A stretch of 64,000 nt of DNA from Bacillota bacterium (lineage in GTDB: Bacteria > Bacillota > Clostridia > Acetivibrionales > DTU013), in assembly GCA_023412915.1 (NCBI GenBank), contig JAEZRE010000006.1, positions 1-64,000 on the forward strand. Reading direction: 5' to 3'. The notes under the pieces are model-generated. The model saw only the letters and a program-made list of their open reading frames with translations. It was not told the origin of the DNA and did not search any database. The first letter of the stretch is position 1; the number at the start of each line of letters is the position of its first letter. Both the position numbers and the translations under genes were made by a program. Positions 57,439 through 64,000 of the stretch are shown here, one piece after another.

Positions 57439-57933
57439 ATGGCTGATTTGATCGAAGAAAATGTTGAATTGGAAGAAGACACGCAGAAAGGCAGATTTTT
57501 GACCTTCCTTATCGGGAAGGAAACCTATGGAATAGAAATACGCTTCGTCACGGAGATCATAGGGATTCAGACGATTACAGAAATACCTGAACTGCCCGAA
57601 TATGTAAAGGGGATAATCAATCTGAGGGGAAAGATCATTCCCGTTATGGATGTTAGGCTGCGCTTCAAAAAGGAACCGAGAGAATACAACGACAGGACCT
57701 GTGTGATAGTGGTAGACATCAATGACATATCGATCGGACTGATAGTAGACAGTGTTTCAGAGGTGCTCACGATACCCGATCAGGATATAGTGGAACCGCC
57801 GCAGATAAACGGCGGCACAGGCAACAGGTATATCAAAAACATAGGTAAGGTCGGAAACAATGTCAAGCTGCTGCTCGATTGTGAAAAGCTATTGACGGAG
57901 GAAGAAATCGAGGAACTGAGTGAAGCCATATAA
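57439..57933 (+). CDS. cheW: CheW coupling protein (module 2)
   Basis: 164-residue CheW. 'TQKGRFLTFLIGKETYGIEIRFVTEI', 'IPELPEYVKGIINLRGKIIPVMDVR' and 'VGLIVDSVSEVL'-type blocks as in its paralogue at 45310, with which it shares most residues. GAGGGGAG precedes the ATG, 21 bases after cheA. Bridges the CheA of this operon with the receptor encoded next. Confidence 0.95.
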   Translation: MADLIEENVELEEDTQKGRFLTFLIGKETYGIEIRFVTEIIGIQTITEIPELPEYVKGIINLRGKIIPVMDVRLRFKKEPREYNDRTCVIVVDINDISIGLIVDSVSEVLTIPDQDIVEPPQINGGTGNRYIKNIGKVGNNVKLLLDCEKLLTEEEIEELSEAI

Positions 57934-57997
57934 TGTACGAAGTAGAATCGCAGTATTATACGCACAAAGGATAATCAGAAGGGATGATGAATAGACG

Positions 57998-59836
57998 ATG
58001 AAATGGTTTGCGAATTTGAATATAGCAAAACGACTGATAATCAGTTTTCTTGTAGTAGCTTTTATTGCGGCGGTTGTAGGCGCTGTCGGGCTGCTGAACA
58101 TTACAAATATTAATAATGCCGATACAGCTTTATATGAAGAGAATGCATTGGGGCTGCAGTACGTGGGAACGGCGGGCATATATTTCCAGAAGCTGAGATA
58201 TAGCGTACTGCAGTTAACCATTGACGACGCAGCCGACAGAGCGGAAACAATGAGCAAGTTTGACAGTCTTGCGGCGTCAGTCGATGAAAACCTGAACGCG
58301 TATAAAAATTCCTGCATAACGGATGATGAAGACCTTGCGCTTATACAGTCGATAATATCCCAGTGGGAACAATACAAAACCTATTTGCAGAAGATTGTCG
58401 ATTCGGCTAACGCAGGGCAGATAAATCACGCGGATCAGCTAATCACGGATATGAGGACCATCGGCGAGGCTTTGAACGTTTCACTTGACAAAATCATGCT
58501 GGACAATGAAACTTCTGCAAAGGAGAAATCCGAGTCCAATGACAATACGGCAGCGACCGCTTCGCTGATTATGGTAATTGTAATCCTTATAGGAGTAATC
58601 ATATCGCTTATACTTGGAGTTTCAATAGCGCGCGGTATCAGCAAGCCCGTCAACAAGCTGGTGGATGCTGCCGACAAGCTTGCGCTCGGCGACATTAATG
58701 TGAATGTCGAGGCCAATACCAGGGATGAGATAGGCAAGCTGGCAAAATCCTTCGCAACGCTGATCGAAAGTACAAGGGAACAGGCAATGATAGCCGAAAG
58801 GCTGGCAGATGCTGATTTGTCCGTCGAGGTCAGGGTCAGGTCGGCAAACGATCTGCTGGGAAATAAGCTGGCTGTTCTCGTTGAGACCCTGAATAACGAT
58901 TTTGCAGAAATAGCATCCGCCGCGGAACAAGTGGCTACGGGTTCGAGACAGATATCAGATTCGAGCATTACACTCTCGCAGGGAGCCACGGAGCAGGCGA
59001 GCTCGGTAGAAGAGCTGACGGCGTCGCTTGAGGAAATATCCTCCCAAACCAAACTCAACGCCGAAAATGCCGACAAGGCAAACGGGCTTGCGGAAAGTGC
59101 AAAATCCGACGCTGCCGAGGGCAATGCTCACATGAAGGAAATGCTAAAGGCTATGGATGAGATCAATGTATCCTCCAGTAATATTTACAAGATCATCAAG
59201 GTTATAGACGATATAGCCTTCCAGACAAATATCCTCGCATTGAACGCCGCCGTTGAGGCTGCCAGGGCCGGACAGCACGGAAAAGGCTTTGCCGTGGTAG
59301 CGGAAGAGGTAAGGAACCTGGCTGCGCGTTCCGCCAGCGCAGCGAAAGAGACCGCGGATATGATCGAGGGCTCGATCAAAAAGGTCGAAGCCGGCACAAG
59401 GATCGCAAACGATACTGCGGAAGCGTTGAATAAAATTGTTAATGAGATCGCAAAAGCGGCCGAACTTGTCAATGGTATTGCTGATGCTTCCAATGAACAG
59501 GCCTCTGGAATCGGTCAGATAAACCAGGGTATTATGCAGGTATCGGAGGTAATTCAGACTAACTCCGCAACATCCGAGGAAAGCGCCGCCGCCAGTGAAG
59601 AACTGTCAGGCCAGGCTCAGATGCTAAGTGAACTGGTGGGCAAGTTCAAACTCAGGAAAGTCAACAAAGCTTACAGCAGGCTTGGCGATCTGGATCCGGA
59701 AGTTTTAAGAATGCTTGAGGAGCTGTCCGATAAGAAAAAGACTGCTTCGCGGAAGGCGCTCGATACCGATGATGAAGTACAGGCGCCCAAGGTCAAAAAG
59801 ATAGCGCTTAGCGACAAGGAATTCGGAAAGTATTAA
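57998..59836 (+). CDS. Methyl-accepting chemotaxis protein with four-helix-bundle sensor (module 2)
   Basis: 612-residue receptor of classical topology: membrane helix about 10-30, an external all-helical domain of about 155 residues (4HB_MCP type, 'IYFQKLRYSVLQLTIDDA'), second membrane helix about 187-210, HAMP ('SKPVNKLVDAADKLALGDINV'), and the signalling hairpin with tip 'DDIAFQTNILALNAAVEAARAG'. The end 'IALSDKEFGKY' is nearly identical to that of the poly-HAMP receptor at 45820 and follows a flexible charged linker. The last cytoplasmic segment 'PEVLRMLEELSDKK' is also shared. GAAGGGATGATG is the upstream site region. Confidence 0.95.
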   Translation: MKWFANLNIAKRLIISFLVVAFIAAVVGAVGLLNITNINNADTALYEENALGLQYVGTAGIYFQKLRYSVLQLTIDDAADRAETMSKFDSLAASVDENLNAYKNSCITDDEDLALIQSIISQWEQYKTYLQKIVDSANAGQINHADQLITDMRTIGEALNVSLDKIMLDNETSAKEKSESNDNTAATASLIMVIVILIGVIISLILGVSIARGISKPVNKLVDAADKLALGDINVNVEANTRDEIGKLAKSFATLIESTREQAMIAERLADADLSVEVRVRSANDLLGNKLAVLVETLNNDFAEIASAAEQVATGSRQISDSSITLSQGATEQASSVEELTASLEEISSQTKLNAENADKANGLAESAKSDAAEGNAHMKEMLKAMDEINVSSSNIYKIIKVIDDIAFQTNILALNAAVEAARAGQHGKGFAVVAEEVRNLAARSASAAKETADMIEGSIKKVEAGTRIANDTAEALNKIVNEIAKAAELVNGIADASNEQASGIGQINQGIMQVSEVIQTNSATSEESAAASEELSGQAQMLSELVGKFKLRKVNKAYSRLGDLDPEVLRMLEELSDKKKTASRKALDTDDEVQAPKVKKIALSDKEFGKY

Positions 59837-59917
59837 ATCAGGGGGTTATCAAGTTGACGGCGGGGAAAGGACGGAACTGACTGTCCTTTCCCTTGCCTGT
59901 CTTCACGGGTTGAGTCT

Positions 59918-60733
59918 ATGATAACGATAACTAAAAAGGAATTCAGGCAGTTAGCCGAATATATTAAAGCAAACTATGGCATCAATCTGAAGGACGAAAA
60001 GCAGGCCCTTGTAACGGGAAGGCTCCATAACATACTTGCACAGAACAACTTCGGCAATTTCACGGAATATTTTGAACACATCATATCCGACAAGACCGGC
60101 GCGGCTGCAATTACTCTCATAGATAAAATCACTACGAATCATACCTTTTTCATGAGGGAAGCAGATCATTTTTTCTATTTTCGGGACAAGGTCCTGCCTT
60201 ATCTCAAAAAGGCGGTGCAAAAAAACGACCTGAGGATATGGAGCGCCGGTTGTTCCTCCGGTGAAGAGCCATACACCCTGGCCATGATTCTCGATGAATT
60301 TTTTGGCGGAGAGAAAATGTTCTGGGATACAAAGATCCTGGCGACCGATATATCGGGCAGGGTCCTTGAAGAGGCGCAACGGGGCATATACGGCTCAGAT
60401 GCGGTAGCTTCCCTGCCATCGGCGTGGAAGTTGAACTATTTTAAAAAGTACGACCAGGAAAACGTCATTGTTGCGGACAAAATCAGGAACGAGGTCATAT
60501 ATAGAAAGCTTAACCTGATGGATAAGGCATTCCCCTTCAGAGCTAAATTTCACGTTATTTTTTGCAGGAACGTAATGATTTACTTCGACACTCCTACCAA
60601 GCTGGAGTTGGTCAGGAAGTTCTACGAGCTGACCGAGTACGGCGGGTATCTTTTCATAGGACATTCGGAATCCCTCGGGCACGACGGTTCGGGGTACAGA
60701 TACATAATGCCGGCTGTTTACAGAAAGGAGTAG
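59918..60733 (+). CDS. cheR: Chemotaxis protein methyltransferase CheR
   Basis: 271-residue SAM-dependent methyltransferase that methylates receptor glutamates. N-terminal helical domain ('EFRQLAEYIKANYGINLKDEK'), then SAM-binding 'IWSAGCSSGEEPYTLAMIL', 'ILATDISGRVLEEAQRGIY' and 'FHVIFCRNVMIYFD', ending 'YLFIGHSESLGHDGSGYRYI'. All are diagnostic CheR blocks. Start ATG 59918 has only a weak site. Followed five bases later by cheB, so both adaptation enzymes are coupled. Confidence 0.96.
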   Translation: MITITKKEFRQLAEYIKANYGINLKDEKQALVTGRLHNILAQNNFGNFTEYFEHIISDKTGAAAITLIDKITTNHTFFMREADHFFYFRDKVLPYLKKAVQKNDLRIWSAGCSSGEEPYTLAMILDEFFGGEKMFWDTKILATDISGRVLEEAQRGIYGSDAVASLPSAWKLNYFKKYDQENVIVADKIRNEVIYRKLNLMDKAFPFRAKFHVIFCRNVMIYFDTPTKLELVRKFYELTEYGGYLFIGHSESLGHDGSGYRYIMPAVYRKE

Positions 60734-60738
60734 TTGAC

Positions 60739-61800
60739 ATGCATATGAGCAGGAGGATCAGGGTACTGATAGTCGACGACAGTCTGTTGTTCCGGGCAGT
60801 GCTTGCAAAAGGCATAGCTTCTGATCCGGATATCGAAATAGTTGCCGCGGCAAGCGACCCATTCGAAGCCAGGGACAGAATCATAGATTATGGACCCGAT
60901 GTTATGACCTGTGATGTGGAGATGCCGAGGATGAACGGAATAGAGTTCATAAGAAGGCTAATGCCGCAGTATCCGATTCCTGTTGTTGTCGTCAGCTCCG
61001 TCAGCGATGCGGTTTTCGGCGCAATGGAGGCGGGAGCGGTAGACTTTGTAGTCAAGCCGGATATGAGTCATGTAAGGGATGTAGAAACATTTATTAACGA
61101 GCTTATAAGAAAAATAAAGATAGCTTCTGCCGCGAACCGGAATCAGCTTGGAAAAAACGGTGCTTCACACAATACAGCAGTACAAATGAAAACGGAACAG
61201 AATAATACGCGTTCGACCGGCAGGGCTGAAAAGGAAGGCCGGGTCATAGCAATAGGAGCTTCCACCGGAGGAACCGAAGCGATAAGCAAAATTATGGGTT
61301 CTCTGCCGCCCGATTTGCCGGGCATAGTGATAGTGCAGCACATACCTCCCGTGTTTTCCAGGATGTTTGCAGAGAGGTTGAACAATTCCAGCCGCCTGCA
61401 GATAAGTGAAGCGAGGGATGGGGACTGGCTCGAAAATGGCCGTGTGCTGATCGCGCCGGGCGATGCGCACATGAGGCTGAGAAAGTCGGGCAAAAGGTAC
61501 AGGGTAGAGGTTTTCCAGGGGGAGAAGGTCAACGGGCACTGTCCTTCCGTTGATGTGCTTTTTGAGTCCGTTGCTATGGAATGCGGCGCCGACGCGATCG
61601 GGATTATACTCACTGGCATGGGCTATGACGGCGCCAAGGGACTTTTATCGATGCGTAAAAACGGAGCGCTGACCATGGGGCAGGATGAAAGCTCCTGTAT
61701 CGTTTATGGGATGCCGAAAGTCGCTTATAACATAGGAGCAGTCGAAAAGCAGGTTTCCCTCGACAGAATACCGCAGATGTTACTGTCGATGCTGAGGTAG
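60739..61800 (+). CDS. cheB: Chemotaxis methylesterase/deamidase CheB
   Basis: 353-residue protein-glutamate methylesterase. Receiver domain (1-120): 'LIVDDSLLFRAVLAKGI', phospho-Asp in 'VMTCDVEMPRMNGIEF', 'FVVKPD'. A Gln/Asn-rich linker (about 140-165) leads to the esterase: Ser in 'IGASTGGTEAI' (about 174), His in 'IVQHIPPVFS', and Asp in 'GMGYDGAKGL', the catalytic triad. The start ATG at 60739 follows AAAGGAG; the frame is open into cheR for 59 codons without a start signal. Last gene of the riboswitch operon; no cheC/cheD/cheX is present. Confidence 0.96.
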   Translation: MHMSRRIRVLIVDDSLLFRAVLAKGIASDPDIEIVAAASDPFEARDRIIDYGPDVMTCDVEMPRMNGIEFIRRLMPQYPIPVVVVSSVSDAVFGAMEAGAVDFVVKPDMSHVRDVETFINELIRKIKIASAANRNQLGKNGASHNTAVQMKTEQNNTRSTGRAEKEGRVIAIGASTGGTEAISKIMGSLPPDLPGIVIVQHIPPVFSRMFAERLNNSSRLQISEARDGDWLENGRVLIAPGDAHMRLRKSGKRYRVEVFQGEKVNGHCPSVDVLFESVAMECGADAIGIILTGMGYDGAKGLLSMRKNGALTMGQDESSCIVYGMPKVAYNIGAVEKQVSLDRIPQMLLSMLR

Positions 61801-61899
61801 GAGAAAATCATACGGTGATCCGATGAAAATAGTGCGGAAATCGAGCGAAAATCGCACTGAATAAATCAATGATTTCGCGCGATATATCGTACAAAATTA

Positions 61900-61928
61900 T
61901 TGATTTGAATCGCGCGATTTGATATACT
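61900..61928 (+). promoter_or_regulatory. Promoter with embedded palindromic operator for the Phd-Uma2 gene
   Basis: TTGATT (61900-61905), 17-base spacer, TATACT (61923-61928). The spacer contains the perfect 12-base palindrome AATCGCGCGATT (61908-61919). A related sequence TTTCGCGCGATATATCG lies at 61873-61889, including the palindrome CGATATATCG (61880-61889). Binding here would block polymerase; the N-terminal Phd-type domain encoded next is the natural candidate. Confidence 0.65.
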
Positions 61929-61947
61929 CTTGCCAGAGGTGATCTAT

Positions 61948-62712
61948 GTGAGTTCCAATTATAAAGAAGGAGTCGTGATAACGGCTACCGAATTCAAGAA
62001 AAACCTGGGCAAATACATGGACTTCGTCGAGACGCAAAACGATGTGGTCATTACTAAAAACGGCAAAAAGATTGCGAGACTGACGCCATATGTCACCGAT
62101 ATAGAGCAATACTTCACAGTCAGGGAAAATGCGCTCGATTATCAATACGGAGGCAAGAAGGTCTCGTATGAAGAGTTCATGGAAATAAACGAAAAAAGCA
62201 CACTCAGGATGGAGTACATCAACGGCGAGATATACCTGCTGGCGTCGCCCAATGTAGACCATCAGTCGATACTTGGAAAGCTGTATCTGATCTTTCAGGA
62301 CTATTTTAAAAACAAGAAATGCAGGCCGTTTTTCGCGCCTTTTGACGTTCACTTCAAAAAGAAGGACATCAAGGAGCCCGATGTGATGCAGCCCGATCTT
62401 TTGGTAGCCTGCGACGTGGAGGGCAACGTCAATGCAAAGGGGCGGTATATGGGCACTCCGGCTCTGACTGTAGAGATACTTTCGGATGGCACGAGAAGCA
62501 AGGACATGGTTGACAAGCTCAATACATATATGACTTCCGGGGTCAGGGAATATTGGATAATAGACACCAAACAGGAGACTGTCATGATATACGACTTTTC
62601 CGACAACGGAATAGACCTGCTGAAGGTCTTCGGAAAAGGCGACGTCGCGAAGTCCGTTGTCTATGACGGGCTGGCGGCAGAGGTCGGGGAATTGTTCAGT
62701 GGGCATTTTTAA
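61948..62712 (+). CDS. Phd/YefM antitoxin domain fused to Uma2-family nuclease domain
   Basis: 254-residue two-domain protein. Residues 1-55 are a Phd/YefM-type DNA-binding antitoxin domain ('VVITATEFKKNLGKYMDFVE', 'NDVVITKNGKKIARLTPY'). From about 70 to the end is a Uma2 (DUF820) restriction-endonuclease-like domain: 'MEYINGEIYLLASPNVDHQ', 'KKKDIKEPDVMQPDLLVAC' (Asp of the PD-x-DxK-like core), 'LTVEILSDGTRSKDM' (ExL...K) and 'GVREYWIIDTKQETV'. No separate toxin gene follows. GTG at 61948 has AGAGGTG five bases upstream. Palindromic operators lie in the promoter, so it is likely autoregulated. Confidence 0.85.
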   Translation: MSSNYKEGVVITATEFKKNLGKYMDFVETQNDVVITKNGKKIARLTPYVTDIEQYFTVRENALDYQYGGKKVSYEEFMEINEKSTLRMEYINGEIYLLASPNVDHQSILGKLYLIFQDYFKNKKCRPFFAPFDVHFKKKDIKEPDVMQPDLLVACDVEGNVNAKGRYMGTPALTVEILSDGTRSKDMVDKLNTYMTSGVREYWIIDTKQETVMIYDFSDNGIDLLKVFGKGDVAKSVVYDGLAAEVGELFSGHF

Positions 62713-62778
62713 ATTGAAGTCGATTCAAAGAAGCGTCTGACTGCGATGTCAGGCTGCATTGTTCAATGGAAGGGTTTG

Positions 62779-63255
62779 ATGAAGACGATCGCCAAAAAGG
62801 CTGAAACATATATAAGAATAATTTTTATTTTGCTTTTTGTCCTATACCTCTCATACCTCTTTTACCTTACTTTCTTCAGCCATCTCTATGGGCGCGGTTA
62901 CTTTCACAGGAGCATCAATCTGGTTCCTTTGGCGACAATTCGTTTATTTTTTGCTTCAGGCTATCTTAGAGGCATATTGGTCAATGTATTCGGAAACATC
63001 GCGGCGTTCGTGCCGATGGGCCTGCTTCTGCCAGCTGCCTTCATTAGGGCCGCACGGTTGTACAGGACGTTGCTTGTAACCTTAGGTATCTCTCTGATGA
63101 TTGAAATCGTACAGTATGCTTTTGGCGTAGGGGCTGCAGATGTGGACGACCTGATGCTGAACCTGGCGGGCGGCCTGCTGGGCTATGCCGTTTTTACTGC
63201 GGGAAGGGCGCTTTACCGGCATATCATCATGCCCTGTAATACTACTGCCGACTGA
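62779..63255 (+). CDS. VanZ-family membrane protein
   Basis: 158-residue protein with four membrane helices in the VanZ-like pattern. Conserved blocks: 'NLVPLATIRLFF' after the first helix, 'LVNVFGNIAAFVPMGLLLP', 'SLMIEIVQYAFGVGAADVDDLMLNLAGGLLGY', of which 'D.DD.i.N..G...G' is the family hallmark. ATG 62779 follows GGAAGGG; the frame is open 11 codons upstream. VanZ itself gives low-level teicoplanin resistance, but most family members have no known resistance role. Starts 66 bases after the Phd-Uma2 gene. Confidence 0.87.
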   Translation: MKTIAKKAETYIRIIFILLFVLYLSYLFYLTFFSHLYGRGYFHRSINLVPLATIRLFFASGYLRGILVNVFGNIAAFVPMGLLLPAAFIRAARLYRTLLVTLGISLMIEIVQYAFGVGAADVDDLMLNLAGGLLGYAVFTAGRALYRHIIMPCNTTAD

Positions 63256-63430
63256 CGGGTACATCCACAGGTCCACAGACTGGACAGCAATTGTGATGTA
63301 TCCCCCCAGCCATCGCACAGTCCGCTGCCCAAGACCGATCCTCTACCGATCCGTCTATCGACTCGACATCGACCGGATACCGGCTTGCTCAAATGGCTTG
63401 TCCGCAGACCGGATCCATCGCTCTGCTCTG
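63256..63430. other. Spacer without recognisable gene
   Basis: 175 bases between two convergent genes, rich in ACCGATC / ATCGAC words (63331-63381) that repeat irregularly. No terminator with a T-run, no RNA motif and no coding frame with support were found. Confidence 0.5.
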
Positions 63431-64000
63431 TCAAGCCAGGCCCCACTGGCGTATTAGCTCGTCGAACACGCCTGCGCAGGCTATCGTGTCTTTCAGCGGC
63501 ATTATATCGCTTTCAATCCTGTTCTTCCTGTATAGCTCTGCAAAATGCCTTATTTCAAATATGAAGCCGTCGTCGAAGGCCGTTTCGAAGCTTTCGATGA
63601 GATTGTTCCTATTGTCGAGCAGCTCGCATTTTCTCGAACCGAGAAAGCTCCGTACGATAATATGTCCCTCGGAACCGTAAACATAAGCATCCTGGCTCGT
63701 CACAGCCGTAAAGCCGCAGCTCAGCGAGGCCAGCGCACCACTTTCAAAACCAAGGCTGAAGGCGGCATAATCGTCGACGCCGGATTTACTGATCGATGCG
63801 ACTCCTGTTACCCTATCAGGGTTTTCTCCAAGTATGCCCGTCGCGAATTCGATGGGGTAGACTCCAGCGTCGTAGAGGCTGCCGCCGGCCAATGCGGGGT
63901 TATACAGCCTGTTCTTCGGATCGAAGGGGAAATTGAAACAGAATGAAGCGTTGATGAGGCTGACCTTTCCTATCCTGTTGTCTCGAACCCATTCCCTCGC
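63431..64000 (-). CDS. Gfo/Idh/MocA family oxidoreductase, C-terminal part (cut by window edge)
   Basis: The frame is open from the right edge (codon boundary at 64000) to the stop at 63431, about 189 codons. It encodes the C-terminal alpha/beta domain of a Gfo/Idh/MocA dehydrogenase: 'REWVRDNRIGKVSLINASF', 'FDPKNRLYNPALAGGSLYD' and the following 'GVYPIEFATGILGENP', where 'GGGxLxDxGxYxi' is the catalytic-site block, and 'EIRHFAELYRKNRIESDIMP' near the end. The N-terminal NAD-binding half is outside the window. The substrate is probably a sugar or inositol-type polyol. Confidence 0.9.
   Translation of the reverse strand, partial: AREWVRDNRIGKVSLINASFCFNFPFDPKNRLYNPALAGGSLYDAGVYPIEFATGILGENPDRVTGVASISKSGVDDYAAFSLGFESGALASLSCGFTAVTSQDAYVYGSEGHIIVRSFLGSRKCELLDNRNNLIESFETAFDDGFIFEIRHFAELYRKNRIESDIMPLKDTIACAGVFDELIRQWGLA

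Noticed and set aside
61873..61919. Possible attachment site or origin because of repeated CGCGCGAT words
   Set aside because: The palindrome lies precisely between -35 and -10 of a gene encoding a Phd-type DNA-binding domain, so an operator explains it better.
63545..63946. Plus-strand frame of 133 codons at the right end
   Set aside because: Opposite a clear Gfo/Idh/MocA coding sequence and without any recognisable domain.

Overview
The window is 64 kb of chromosome from an anaerobic, endospore-forming, motile member of the Bacillota, most likely class Clostridia of moderate GC. The evidence is the cdaA-cdaR...glmM core, a glmS ribozyme, a gerABC germination operon, a DUF3231 spore-type protein, purine-rich ribosome binding sites with frequent TTG/GTG starts, sigma-A promoters of the TTGACA-N17-TATAAT type and oxygen-defence genes typical of anaerobes. 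No plasmid, phage, IS element or CRISPR array was seen. Genus-level assignment is not possible by eye.

Layout. 0-5.4 kb: the end of a chemoreceptor, a ketopantoate-reductase family protein, a TetR gene in operon with two flavodoxin-fold reductases, tRNA-Leu(UAG), and a LysR regulator divergent from an EamA exporter. 5.4-10 kb: a BlaI-type repressor with a twin palindromic operator and an M56 (BlaR1-like) sensor protease, a ferritin-like small protein, a Cof-type phosphatase and a 33-residue membrane miniprotein. 10-12.5 kb: a MEMO-AMMECR1 fusion and its radical SAM partner. 12.7-24.8 kb: a cell-wall precursor and c-di-AMP region (cdaA, cdaR, a FAD dehydrogenase, a beta-propeller protein, glmM, a GlmU-like left-handed beta-helix protein, an ATPase, then a glmS ribozyme leader, a HAD phosphatase and glmS). 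24.8-26.3 kb: a small relic island (histidine phosphatase plus a broken hsdM) between two copies of one terminator. 26.4-33.2 kb: phosphomannomutase, Bcp peroxiredoxin, CoA-disulfide reductase with rhodanese domain, DUF3231, and several decayed genes. 33.2-38.6 kb: Pit phosphate uptake with its DUF47 partner, then a membrane LuxR regulator, a SafE/DsbD-like protein, a NapH-like ferredoxin membrane protein and an exported protein. 38.6-42.3 kb: gerABC.

43-62 kb is a sensory region. A first module is cheA-cheW-mcp-hybrid kinase-receiver. It is followed by a NiCoT metal transporter, an HD protein and a membrane diguanylate cyclase, and then by a complete cheY-cheA-cheW-mcp-cheR-cheB operon whose leader holds a class I c-di-GMP riboswitch directly before an intrinsic terminator. 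The enzyme that makes c-di-GMP and an RNA that senses it therefore sit side by side in front of a full chemotaxis operon. The two chemoreceptors are diverged but share the same C-terminal tail, which suggests that they use the same adaptation enzymes. The right end holds a Phd-Uma2 fusion with its own operator, a VanZ-family protein and a partial Gfo/Idh/MocA oxidoreductase.

The most interesting points are the c-di-GMP riboswitch on a chemotaxis operon, the glmS ribozyme separated from glmS by a HAD phosphatase and a long unexplained leader, the receptor with three 135-residue poly-HAMP units, and the hsdM relic bracketed by a duplicated terminator.
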